Part shown: piece after piece, positions 9,528-17,447 of the stretch
Layout of the letters: each line of letters opens with the position of its first letter
Numbering within the stretch: position 1 is the stretch's first letter
Source of the DNA: Actinomyces viscosus
Lineage (GTDB): Bacteria; Actinomycetota; Actinomycetes; Actinomycetales; Actinomycetaceae
Assembly (NCBI RefSeq): GCF_900637975.1
Contig: NZ_LR134477.1
Span: 2,108,001 to 2,172,000 of the forward strand
Reading direction: 5' to 3'
Length of the DNA stretch: 64,000 nucleotides
Translations under genes and position numbers: made by a program
The notes under the pieces: model-generated
The model's input: the letters and a program-made list of their open reading frames with translations, nothing else
What the model was told of the DNA's origin: nothing
Database searches by the model: none

Positions 9528-9900
9528 CACCCCGCCGATCGCGGGGGTCGGTCACGTTCCTGAGAACCTGGACCAGGGGCTGGCGCGACAAGGCGGTCGT
9601 GGTGGAGGATGGCATCAGCGCGGGCTCCCAGGACGAGGGGATGACTAGACACCACTCATCGTCCCCACGGGGCCCGCGCCCCCGTCTCAACGACACACCA
9701 AACCCCGTCAAAGCCCCCGTCAGACCGGCTCATCCCTCATCACCCACCGACTTTGCCGACCCCCTGGGCTGAACAGCCCCGCAGAAAACCTGACGCAACG
9801 CAGCTCAAGCTGCGCTCACTTCCCCATCCAACCACCCTGTCACCCAAATAAATTCAGTGTATCCTCTCCCCATCACCCACTTTGAGAAGGAGGGCAACCC

Positions 9901-10452
9901 GTGGCAGACCACCAGGACGACGAAACTAACAAAGACGCAGCGCCACCCACTTCTCAAGCAGACGATCAACTCAGGCGAGGCAAAACGAAGAGACGCCTCA
10001 TTCTAGGAATCATCGTAGCCACCCTCACCACCGCACTCTGCACCGCCGGATGGCTGTACTGGACCCATCCCACCACCACCAGCGTCCCCCTGCCAGCCGG
10101 CGTTGAGGAGGGCGAAGTAAGATACCTCAGTTGGGAAATTCCCGCACCTGAAACACGGCATGGAAGACTACATCCAGGTCTTCTGTACTCGAGAAGTCAC
10201 CGGTGGGTCGGCACAGTGGCATGGAAACCGTTCCATGGAGCAGAACAGGACTATGAGATGCGCCTCGGCGAGAGTGTCCACATCGAGGGACTGGGAACAG
10301 TCACCCTCCTCGAAGTCAACGCACCCCCGATCATTCCAGAGATTAACTTCAGCAAAGACAGAAAAACTGGTGGATGGGACTACGTGGTGAACATCGTCCT
10401 TGATCCAGGACTCTCCCTGTGTACAAAAATCGACCCGTGCACACGGAAATAA
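9901..10452 (+). CDS. Membrane-anchored protein, candidate immunity protein for calpain-like effector 2
   Basis: 183 residues from a GTG preceded by AAGGAGG. A charged cytoplasmic N-terminus (about 1-35) is followed by one transmembrane segment (LILGIIVATLTTALCTAGWL, about 38-57). A C-terminal domain of about 110 residues contains SHRWVGTVAWKPFHGAE, LGESVHIEGLGTVTLLEV and NIVLDPGLS. It is paralogous to 4029-4607 and to the pseudogene at 1893-3960. It converges on the second effector with only about 20 bp between stops, unlike the first locus, where the pair is co-directional. Immunity is inferred from repeated pairing, not from a known family. Confidence 0.75.
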   Translation: MADHQDDETNKDAAPPTSQADDQLRRGKTKRRLILGIIVATLTTALCTAGWLYWTHPTTTSVPLPAGVEEGEVRYLSWEIPAPETRHGRLHPGLLYSRSHRWVGTVAWKPFHGAEQDYEMRLGESVHIEGLGTVTLLEVNAPPIIPEINFSKDRKTGGWDYVVNIVLDPGLSLCTKIDPCTRK

Positions 10453-10471
10453 CACAGGAATTCGACATCAC

Positions 10472-11920
10472 TCACTCTGGGTCTTCCCCAATGCTAGTCT
10501 GCGAGAAGTACCTCTCATAGTCTTCTCGACTTATCCTGATGAGTCCATTATCTGCATGTTCGGCTTCCGGTGTTGGATTCATCCCCCAGGGGTTCCTCAG
10601 TGTGACGTACTGATCATCAACTGCCACCACCGTATAAGCATGGGCGCTTTTCTCGCCGTCCTGAGTCTTATGTCCGCCCCCTAGAACTCGAGTACCCTCC
10701 TGGTCGAGCACCTCCCCGTGAGCCCCCTTGTTCTTGGTGTCGATCTTTCCGTCACCATTGGTGTCAGTGACGGCCCGGACAGTTGTGTTCTCCTTAATAT
10801 CTTCAGCAGTCACCGCTACGACAGGACGCCCCTCATCGACGGCGCGATCAATGGTCGCCCACTCCTTGCCGGTATATTTGTGGTCCTCACCGGTGAACCA
10901 GCCGAAGAATCCTGGCCCACCTTCCGTGTCGACAACAGTAGCCGCATGTCCGGAAATTCGTTCCATCGCTTCGCTGGGGGGCCTATTGTTCAGCCCCTCC
11001 TCGCCGAACTTCTCCCCGTAGGCACGCTCATAGATACTCATAAGAGTAGGGCGCCCATACTCATCCGTACTGCCGTTGGCATAGTAGTCCCTCACTTCGA
11101 CGTCGACGGGTTTGCCGTCGTCGTAGAGGGTGACGACGAAGCAGTTCTTGCCCTCGTCCCACCTGACGTGATCACGCAGGAACTGCTGGCCCTCCTCGGT
11201 CGCTGAATACCCTTGAAGAGTAACAAGCATAAAACAGTCAGGAATGATGGTCTGGTTGGCGTCAGGATCCCAGTCGCCCTTGCCGTCAGCCTGCTCCTTG
11301 AGGCGTTCAAGATCCTGCCCGAAACCACGCTTGTCCTTAGCGGCGTCATTCCCGCCGCCCTTACCCTTGGCACTGGCAGCACGGTCCGAACCTCCTGCCC
11401 CGGTGGTCAGTGAGGTGGCGGTGTGGGTGGCGGCCATGTCGACGGTGCTCAGCAGGCCGTCGAAGGCCGAGGTGATCGTGGCGGCCAGGACCTCGCAGGC
11501 CGGCGCGGTCGCGGGGCTGGCGATAGCGGTCACCAGCAGGCGAGCCGCCTGGACGCGCAGCTCGGCGGCCATCGCGTGGGCTCGCTCCAGCACCCCGGCG
11601 TAGGTGTCCAGCACCCCGGCGTAGGTGTCCAGCACCCCGGCGCCGCGGTCCAGCTCCCCGACCGTGGCGCCAAGTCCGCCGGCCAGGGACGAGGCGGCAG
11701 CGGCAAAGGCCTGCGCACTGGCCCCCTGCCACGACGGCGTCGCCGCCCCAGCAGACTCCATCAGCCCCGCCCCCTCAGACACGGTGGCCCCCGACCTGCG
11801 CCACGAGGCCGCCAACGACCTCACCCCACCCGCCGAGCCAGGAACCTGCGTACCAATCACCCTCGTCAGACCGGCCAGCCCCGCACTCACCGACCACCCC
11901 CAGACCACACACGTCTTCAC
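10472..11920 (-). CDS. T7SS effector with WXG-type N-terminus and calpain-like cysteine protease domain (copy 2)
   Basis: 482 residues from GTG at 11920; a GTG at 11890 matches the paralogue's start better. The N-terminal 165 residues nearly match copy 1, including SWQGASAQAF, but have a duplicated LDTYAGV unit (21 bp). The protease domain is diverged: Gln223 and Cys229 in NQTIIPDCFMLVTLQG, His427 in SAHAYTVV, Asn443 in RNPWG, and an EF-hand-type loop DTNGDGKIDTKN at 386-397. The usual Gly-Asp before the nucleophile is Pro-Asp here. An insert around 310-350 also differs from copy 1. The small partner gene upstream is reduced to a remnant. Confidence 0.83.
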   Translation of the reverse strand: MKTCVVWGWSVSAGLAGLTRVIGTQVPGSAGGVRSLAASWRRSGATVSEGAGLMESAGAATPSWQGASAQAFAAAASSLAGGLGATVGELDRGAGVLDTYAGVLDTYAGVLERAHAMAAELRVQAARLLVTAIASPATAPACEVLAATITSAFDGLLSTVDMAATHTATSLTTGAGGSDRAASAKGKGGGNDAAKDKRGFGQDLERLKEQADGKGDWDPDANQTIIPDCFMLVTLQGYSATEEGQQFLRDHVRWDEGKNCFVVTLYDDGKPVDVEVRDYYANGSTDEYGRPTLMSIYERAYGEKFGEEGLNNRPPSEAMERISGHAATVVDTEGGPGFFGWFTGEDHKYTGKEWATIDRAVDEGRPVVAVTAEDIKENTTVRAVTDTNGDGKIDTKNKGAHGEVLDQEGTRVLGGGHKTQDGEKSAHAYTVVAVDDQYVTLRNPWGMNPTPEAEHADNGLIRISREDYERYFSQTSIGEDPE

Positions 11921-11962
11921 AAGCCGGGAGCACGATCCGCCACGCCATCAGAGACCACTCCT
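11921..11962 (-). pseudogene. Remnant of EspC-like partner gene start
   Basis: The minus strand around 11962-11945 reads GAGTGGTCTCTG, matching the second to fifth codons (Glu-Trp-Ser-Leu) of the intact partner gene at 6096-6473. The start codon is replaced and the rest is deleted, so the effector start now lies almost directly after it. Confidence 0.5.
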
Positions 11963-12001
11963 TCGCTCAGCCCCACCGAGCGCACGAGACGCACTGAACC
12001 T

Positions 12002-12079
12002 GAGCGGTATTACAGAAATCAGGGAACGAGAGAAATTTAATTTCAGACTCAGTAGAAATATCGGGACCAACGACCCGCC
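12002..12079 (-). promoter_or_regulatory. Conserved upstream region of calpain-like effector 2
   Basis: Counterpart of 6519-6596: GAGCGGT, then AATCAGGGAACGA, an A/T-rich stretch and GGGACCA in the same order and spacing. No hairpin or RBS is implied by the match; a promoter or regulator site is the likely reason for conservation. Confidence 0.5.
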
Positions 12080-12196
12080 CTTGGGGACAACCTTCCAACG
12101 CTCCGAGCACCGCGCCATCGAGCCGGGCACTTCTCGCGCAGCCGGACAGAAAAACGGTAGGGCTACGCGAAAAACGCCCGGCTCGGCGCAGAAGGT

Positions 12197-14557
12197 TCAG
12201 AACAGCGCCGGCAGGACGCCGTCGACGTCGGCTCCGAGCTCAGCCAGGTCCAGGACGAGGGGCCGGCCGGCACCGCCGTCGGAGAGCAGGTCGCTGCCGG
12301 CCACGACCAGCAGGTCACCACCGGTGGTCCCCAGGCGGGCCACGGCGACGTCCTCGGCCTCGGCTGCCGCGATCATGGCGGGCACGAGCTCCTCGCGCAC
12401 CGCGACGATCGCGCGGGCCCCAGACTCGGAGAACAGGGCGGTGAAGTCGTCCACGCCCTCCTCCTGGATCGCGGTCAGGTCCACGCTGGCGCCGACGCCG
12501 CAGCGCAGGCAGGAGTCCACGAGGGTCTGGATGAGCCCGCCGGCCGAGCAGTCGTGGGCGGCGCGCACCAGCGGCTCGCCGTCGGGTTCCTCGGCCTCAC
12601 TGAGGGCCAGCAGGACGCGGCCCAGCGCCATCTCCGCCTCGAGGTCCACGCGCGGGGGCCGCCCACCAAGGTGGTCGTGAACCACTCGGGACCAGGCCGA
12701 GCCGTCGAGCTCGTCGGCGGTGGCGCCCAGGGCCATGATGGCCAGGCCCTCCTCGTGCCAGCCCGAGGGGTTGGCACGGCGCACGTCGTCCATGACGCCC
12801 AGGACGCCGACGACCGGTGTGGGGTTGATCGAGGAGTCGATCTGCCCCTTGACCTTGCCGTGGGAGTTGTAGAGGGAGACGTTGCCGCCGGTGACCGGCA
12901 CGCCCATGACGGCGCAGGCGTCGGCCAGTCCGGTGATGGCCTCGACGAGCTGCCACATGGCGTCGGGGTCCTCCGGGGAGCCGAAGTTGAGGCAGTCGGT
13001 GACGGCCAGGGGCCGGGCACCCACGGTGCACACGTTGCGGTAGGACTCGGCCAGGGCCTGGGCGGCGCCGGTGGCGGGGTCGAGCTTGGTGAAGCGGCCG
13101 TTGGCGTCGGTGGCGATGGCCACGCCGCGGCCGGTGGCCTCGTCGACGCGGATGACACCAGCGTCGTCGGGCTGGCACAAGGCGGTGTCACCGCGCACGA
13201 ACCGGTCGTACTGGTTGGTCACCCAGGCGGTTGAGGCCTGGTTGGGGCTCACGACGACGGCGCGCACCTGCTCGGCGATCTCCTCGGCATTCTCGGGCCG
13301 GGCCAGGCGCTCGGTGGTGTCGGCGTTGAGCTCGTCCTGCCAGGCGGGGCGGGCGTAAGGGCGCTCGTAGGTGGGGCCCTCGTGGGCCACGGTGCGCGGG
13401 TCGACGTCGACGATCCGCTCCCCGAAGTGGTCGATGGTCAGGCGGCCCGAGCCGTTGACCTCGCCGATGACGGCGGCCTCGACGTCCCACTTGTCGATGA
13501 CAGCCATGAACTCCTCAAGCTTGTCCGGCGCGACGACGGCCATCATGCGCTCCTGGGACTCGCTCATGAGGATCTCGCCGGCGGTCAGGGTGGGGTCGCG
13601 CAGCAGCACCTTCTCCAGGTCGACGTGCATGCCGCCGTCGCCGTTGGAGGCCAGCTCGGATGTGGCGCAGGAGATGCCGGCGGCGCCCAGGTCCTGGATG
13701 CCCAGGACCAGCCCGGCCCTGAACAGGTCCAGGCAGCACTCGATGAGGACCTTCTCCATGAAGGGGTCGCCCACCTGGACGCTGGGGCGCTTGGCGGGCA
13801 TGCCGTCCTCGAAAGACTCGGACGCCAGGATGGAGGCCCCGCCGATGCCGTCGCCGCCGGTGCGCGCCCCGAAGAGCACGACCTTGTTGCCGGCGCCCGT
13901 GGCGTTGGCCAGGTGGATGTCCTCGTGGCGCAGTACGCCCACGCACAGGGCGTTGACCAGCGGGTTCTCCTGGTAGGAGGAGTCGAACTCGGTCTCACCG
14001 CCGATGTTGGGCAGCCCCAGGGAGTTGCCGTAGGTGCCCACGCCGGCCACGACGCCGTGGACGACGCGCGCGGTGTCGGGGTGGTCGACGGCGCCGAAGC
14101 GCAGCTGGTCCATGACGGCCACGGGCCGCGCCCCCATGGAGATGATGTCGCGCACGATGCCGCCCACGCCGGTGGCGGCCCCCTGGTAGGGCTCGACGTA
14201 GCTGGGGTGGTTGTGGGACTCGACCTTGTAAGTCACCGCCCAGCCGTCGCCGATGTCGACGACGCCGGCGTTCTCGCCCATGCCGACCAGCAGGTGCTCG
14301 CGCATCTCGGGGGTGGTCTTGGCGCCGAACTGGCGCAGGTGGATCTTGGAGGACTTGTAGGAGCAGTGCTCGGACCACATGACCGAGTACATGGCCAGCT
14401 CGGCGTTCGTGGGGCGCCGTCCCAGCAGCTCGCGAATGGACTCGTACTCGTCGGCCTTGAGCCCCAGCTCCTTCCAGGGCATCTCCCGCTCGGGGGTCGC
14501 GGCGGCGTCGGCAACGGTGTCGGGGTGGTGGGCTGGGATCGCGGGCTCGGGCGCCAT
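12197..14557 (-). CDS. purL: Phosphoribosylformylglycinamidine synthase subunit PurL
   Basis: 786 residues, the length of the small bacterial PurL. It catalyses the ATP-dependent conversion of FGAR to FGAM in purine synthesis, taking ammonia from PurQ with PurS as bridging subunit. Family motifs are visible: [19 protein letters not shown] near residue 60, [19 protein letters not shown], the substrate-site [10 protein letters not shown], and [11 protein letters not shown]. The ATG at 14557 has the RBS AGGAGC. It lies apart from purQ and purS (19706-20686), with unrelated genes between, though all are on the minus strand. Cytoplasmic. Confidence 0.96.
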   Translation of the reverse strand: MAPEPAIPAHHPDTVADAAATPEREMPWKELGLKADEYESIRELLGRRPTNAELAMYSVMWSEHCSYKSSKIHLRQFGAKTTPEMREHLLVGMGENAGVVDIGDGWAVTYKVESHNHPSYVEPYQGAATGVGGIVRDIISMGARPVAVMDQLRFGAVDHPDTARVVHGVVAGVGTYGNSLGLPNIGGETEFDSSYQENPLVNALCVGVLRHEDIHLANATGAGNKVVLFGARTGGDGIGGASILASESFEDGMPAKRPSVQVGDPFMEKVLIECCLDLFRAGLVLGIQDLGAAGISCATSELASNGDGGMHVDLEKVLLRDPTLTAGEILMSESQERMMAVVAPDKLEEFMAVIDKWDVEAAVIGEVNGSGRLTIDHFGERIVDVDPRTVAHEGPTYERPYARPAWQDELNADTTERLARPENAEEIAEQVRAVVVSPNQASTAWVTNQYDRFVRGDTALCQPDDAGVIRVDEATGRGVAIATDANGRFTKLDPATGAAQALAESYRNVCTVGARPLAVTDCLNFGSPEDPDAMWQLVEAITGLADACAVMGVPVTGGNVSLYNSHGKVKGQIDSSINPTPVVGVLGVMDDVRRANPSGWHEEGLAIMALGATADELDGSAWSRVVHDHLGGRPPRVDLEAEMALGRVLLALSEAEEPDGEPLVRAAHDCSAGGLIQTLVDSCLRCGVGASVDLTAIQEEGVDDFTALFSESGARAIVAVREELVPAMIAAAEAEDVAVARLGTTGGDLLVVAGSDLLSDGGAGRPLVLDLAELGADVDGVLPALF

Positions 14558-14814
14558 GGGTGCTCCTGGTCGAAGAGGGAGTGCGGCCGGGCCAAGCCTA
14601 CCCGCGCCCCACGGCGCCCCACATCAGCAGCGCACCGGGCTCCGCCCCGTCCACGGCGCCGCCACCGCGCCCCGCCCGGGTCCCACCCGCGCCCCGACCG
14701 GGCCACGCCCGGGCGGCCTGGAATCCGGCCGAGAAATATGGAGAAACGGCAACGAGACGCCACGCCCACGCTCAAAGTGCTGCGACTCACACGATTTCGG
14801 GGGAAGATCATGGC

Positions 14815-16227
14815 ATGAGAGACATCGACGTCGCCCCGCTGCCCCTGTCGCACCTGGAGAGCCACCTGGACGAGGTGGCCGTCAGACGGCTGCAAACGAG
14901 CCTGACGGGCGCCGAGGCCCTGCTGGAGGGACGCACCGTGTGGACGGTGACGCCGTCGGCCGCCGCGGGCTCGGGACCAGCGGAGACGGTCGCGCCCCTC
15001 GTGGGCTACGCCCTGGGCGCCGGCCTCGACGTGCGCTGGCTGAGCCTGGACGCCCCCGAGGAGTTCACCCAGATCGCGGCCCGCCTGCACGCCGGTATCC
15101 ACGGCGACCGCGGCGACGGCGGCAAGCTCGGGGACAAGCAGCGCGACATCTACGAGCACGTCCTGTCCTCCAACGCGGAGAACATCGTTGACGAGGTCCG
15201 TCCCGACGACGTCGTCATCCTCCACGACCCGCCCACGGCGGGCCTGGCCAAGGCTCTCAAGGCCGTGGGCGCCACGGTCATCTGGCGCTGCCACGCAGGC
15301 GCCGAGGGGGCCGGCGAGGCCGCCGACTACGCCTGGGCCTTCCTGGACCGCTACCTGGAGGACGTCGACCTCGTCGTCGTCTCCCGGCCCGAGTACCGCC
15401 CGCCCTATATCGAGGCCGAGCGCTGCGCGGTTCTGGCCCCCTCGATCGACGCCGACTCCCCCAAGAACCGGGTTCTCGACCTGGACGAGGCCTGGTCGGT
15501 GGCGCGCCTGTCCGGGATCTTCGCCGGCGAGCCGCCCTTCGAGGCCGTGCCCTTCATGCGTCACGACGGGCGCGCTGACGCCTTCCGCGGCCTGGCCGAC
15601 GACCCGGTCCTGGCTGGCGGACCGGTGCCGCTGGGGGCCCGCGTCATCACCCAGGTCAACCGGTGGGACCGTCTCAAGGGTGGCCTGGAGCTGGTGGAGG
15701 CCTTCGCCGACAACATCGCCATCCTGCCCGAGGACGCCCACCTTCTGCTGATCGGCCCCACCCCGGACGGGCCCGAGTCGCAGGCCGCCCTCACCCAGAT
15801 CATTGAGCGCTGCTCGGTGCTGCCCGACTCGGTCGCCTCGCGGATCCACGTGGCCGCGGTGAGCATGGAGGACCGGGAGGTCAACGCCACCGTCGTCAAC
15901 GCCGTCCAGCGGGTCAGCTCGGTGGTCACCCAGCGCTCCCTCATCGAGGCCTTCGGACTGACGGTGGCCGAGGCGATGTGGAAGAAGGCCCCGGTGGTGG
16001 CCTCCGCGGTGGGCGGTATCCGCGACCAGATCGACGACGGCGTCGACGGCGTCCTGGTCAACCCTGCCGACGGCGTCGCCTGGGCCGAGGCCGTGCGCGA
16101 CCTGCTGCTCTTCCCCGAGCGGGCCCAGGAGATGGGGCTGGCCGCGCACGAGTCCGTGCGCCGGGAGTTCCTGTCCAACCGCCACCTGCAGGACCTCCTG
16201 CAGATCGTGGCCGACCTGGTGGGCTAG
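14815..16227 (+). CDS. GT4-family trehalose synthase-type glycosyltransferase (TreT-like)
   Basis: 470 residues from ATG at 14815. It resembles retaining trehalose synthases, which join a nucleotide-glucose to glucose. An N-terminal Rossmann half has DDVVILHDPPTAGLAKALK and VIWRCHAGAEGAGEAA. A C-terminal half has the nucleotide-sugar region VITQVNRWDRLKGGLELVEA and the GT4 E-x7-E motif EAFGLTVAEAMWKKAPVVAS. It is divergent to purL with about 260 bp between. A 56-bp copy of its 3' part occurs at 19095-19150. Substrate is inferred from family resemblance; another trehalose- or glucoside-forming GT4 enzyme is possible. Confidence 0.75.
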   Translation: MRDIDVAPLPLSHLESHLDEVAVRRLQTSLTGAEALLEGRTVWTVTPSAAAGSGPAETVAPLVGYALGAGLDVRWLSLDAPEEFTQIAARLHAGIHGDRGDGGKLGDKQRDIYEHVLSSNAENIVDEVRPDDVVILHDPPTAGLAKALKAVGATVIWRCHAGAEGAGEAADYAWAFLDRYLEDVDLVVVSRPEYRPPYIEAERCAVLAPSIDADSPKNRVLDLDEAWSVARLSGIFAGEPPFEAVPFMRHDGRADAFRGLADDPVLAGGPVPLGARVITQVNRWDRLKGGLELVEAFADNIAILPEDAHLLLIGPTPDGPESQAALTQIIERCSVLPDSVASRIHVAAVSMEDREVNATVVNAVQRVSSVVTQRSLIEAFGLTVAEAMWKKAPVVASAVGGIRDQIDDGVDGVLVNPADGVAWAEAVRDLLLFPERAQEMGLAAHESVRREFLSNRHLQDLLQIVADLVG

Positions 16228-16354
16228 CGGCTGACCGGCTGACGGCACCGGCAGGCCCGAGCAGATCCGGCTCGGGACAGGCCTCGTTCCCACTCGGTCC
16301 AGAGGACCAGTCACAATACGGTTCGCCACCCCGAAGGAGATGACATCACTATCT

Positions 16355-16386
16355 ACAAATATTCATGAGTACATGTGGGTATTTGT
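16355..16386. promoter_or_regulatory. Candidate ArsR-type operator
   Basis: Inverted repeat ACAAATA (16355-16361) and TATTTGT (16380-16386) with an 18-bp A/T-rich centre, 35-66 bp before the ArsR-like start. Its place, AT content and dyad symmetry fit an autoregulatory ArsR operator overlapping the promoter. Confidence 0.5.
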
Positions 16387-16420
16387 GCTAGAGTGAAGTC
16401 ATCGACCTGAGGAGGAGCGC

Positions 16421-16756
16421 GTGGGAGCAGCGGAGGTGATTGATGTCGATGTGGCGTTACGAGCCCTGGCCGACGGGAACCGTCGGGCGATCCTAAGGGT
16501 GATCCGCTCAGGCCCGCAGCCTGTCGGCGTCGTCGCGCAGGCGGTTGGGCTGTCGCAGCAAACCGCCTCACATCACCTTCGGACCCTTCAGAAGGCGGGC
16601 CTGGCAACCGTCAGCGCCGATCACACGCGCCGCCTGTACACGCTCAACACGGATGGACTGGCGGCGGTGCGCTCCTACCTCGACGACTTCTGGCCCGGAA
16701 GGCTGGCAGCCCTCAAGTCCGCCGTCGAGCAGCGAGAGGACGAGCGGCATGGCTGA
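16421..16756 (+). CDS. ArsR/SmtB-family transcriptional regulator
   Basis: 111 residues from GTG at 16421, preceded by GAGGAGG. A winged helix-turn-helix covers about residues 10-90: ALADGNRRAILRVIRSG, the recognition region VAQAVGLSQQTASHHLRTL, and a wing ending RRLYTLNTDGL. No cysteine metal site is visible, so it is probably not a metal sensor. It overlaps the next gene by 8 bp. ArsR-SRPBCC pairs are a common actinobacterial arrangement in which the regulator controls its partner. The dyad at 16355-16386 is the likely operator. Confidence 0.9.
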   Translation: MGAAEVIDVDVALRALADGNRRAILRVIRSGPQPVGVVAQAVGLSQQTASHHLRTLQKAGLATVSADHTRRLYTLNTDGLAAVRSYLDDFWPGRLAALKSAVEQREDERHG

Positions 16757-17183
16757 GTTCCGAGACTCCATCGAGATCGCGGCGCCCCCGCAGGCGGTGT
16801 TCGAGTACCTCACCACCAACGAGGGCATGACGGCGTGGATGGGTCAGTACGCCGATCTTGACCCGAGGCCGGGAGGCCGGTTCGCGGTCGATATCGCCGG
16901 TTACCCGGTGCGGGGTGAGTACCTCGTGGTCGAGCCGTTCACGCGCGTGGTGGTCTCGTGGGGGTTCGCCGGCAGTGACGACCTGCTCGCCGGCGCGTCC
17001 AGGGTCGAGTTCCTCCTGACCCCGACCACTGGCGGCACGCGTGTCGACCTGCGCCACCTCGACCTGCCGGAGAGCGAGGTGCGCGGGCACGCGCATGGCT
17101 GGGCCCACTTCATGCCCCGACTCAAGGTGGCCGGTGCGGGAGGGGACGCCGGGCCGGACCACTGGCAACCCCTGACCGACTGA
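16749..17183 (+). CDS. SRPBCC (AHSA1-type) domain protein
   Basis: 144 residues. A single START-like domain of the AHSA1/CalC type: it opens with RDSIEIAAPPQAVFEYLTT, then PGGRFAVDI, VVVSWGF and TRVDLRHLDLPESEVRGHAHGW. Such proteins have a hydrophobic ligand cavity; the ligand is unknown. Its start lies inside the end of the ArsR gene, so the two are transcribed and translated together. It is followed 21 bp later by the broken tfoX-like gene, probably the same operon. Confidence 0.88.
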   Translation: MAEFRDSIEIAAPPQAVFEYLTTNEGMTAWMGQYADLDPRPGGRFAVDIAGYPVRGEYLVVEPFTRVVVSWGFAGSDDLLAGASRVEFLLTPTTGGTRVDLRHLDLPESEVRGHAHGWAHFMPRLKVAGAGGDAGPDHWQPLTD

Positions 17184-17447
17184 TCGCCGATGGGAGGCGA
17201 AGCCATGGCAGCAATGACGCCCGAGCAGCGCAGTCTCGTTCAACGCGTCCGAGACCTCGTGGATGATGAACCGGACGTGCGCGAGGTCTCCATGTTCGGA
17301 GGCCGCGCGATCATGGTCAACGACAAGATGATCGTCAGCGTCGGAAAGAGTGGCGATCTCCTGGTGCGTGTGGATGCCGAGCATCATGGGGCACTCCTGG
17401 CCGAGCCTGGCGCCGAGCAGGCTCAGATGGGGGCCGGGCGAGACATG

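Larger units (their letters stand above)
7040..9615 (-). pseudogene. ISAs1-family transposase, disrupted by IS256
   Basis: Close relative of the intact 374-residue protein at 30825-31949. The N-terminus (from ATG at 9615, to DPRDRRG) lies right of the nested IS256 and the rest, from about LAVTGVLAGCRSLTAIW onward, lies at 8085-7040. Catalytic Asp in VIAVDGKTMR, Asp in VVVTADAMHTQ and the C-terminal WGIENRLHWIRDVVFDED are preserved. Alignment with the intact copy also shows a one-base frameshift close to the insertion point, so it would be dead even without IS256. Confidence 0.85.
7018..9766 (-). mobile_element. ISAs1-family element, copy 1, with IS256 nested inside
   Basis: Ends read CAGGGGGTCGGCAAAGTC at 7018 and the complement of this sequence ending at 9766, followed by a 10-bp target duplication. 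The interior is interrupted by an IS256-family element at 8086-9527. An uninterrupted relative lies at 30804-32088. Confidence 0.88.

Noticed and set aside
14233..16329. 698-codon frame antisense to the treT-like gene, running into purL
   Set aside because: Low-complexity translation without motifs; the overlapping plus-strand glycosyltransferase is clear.
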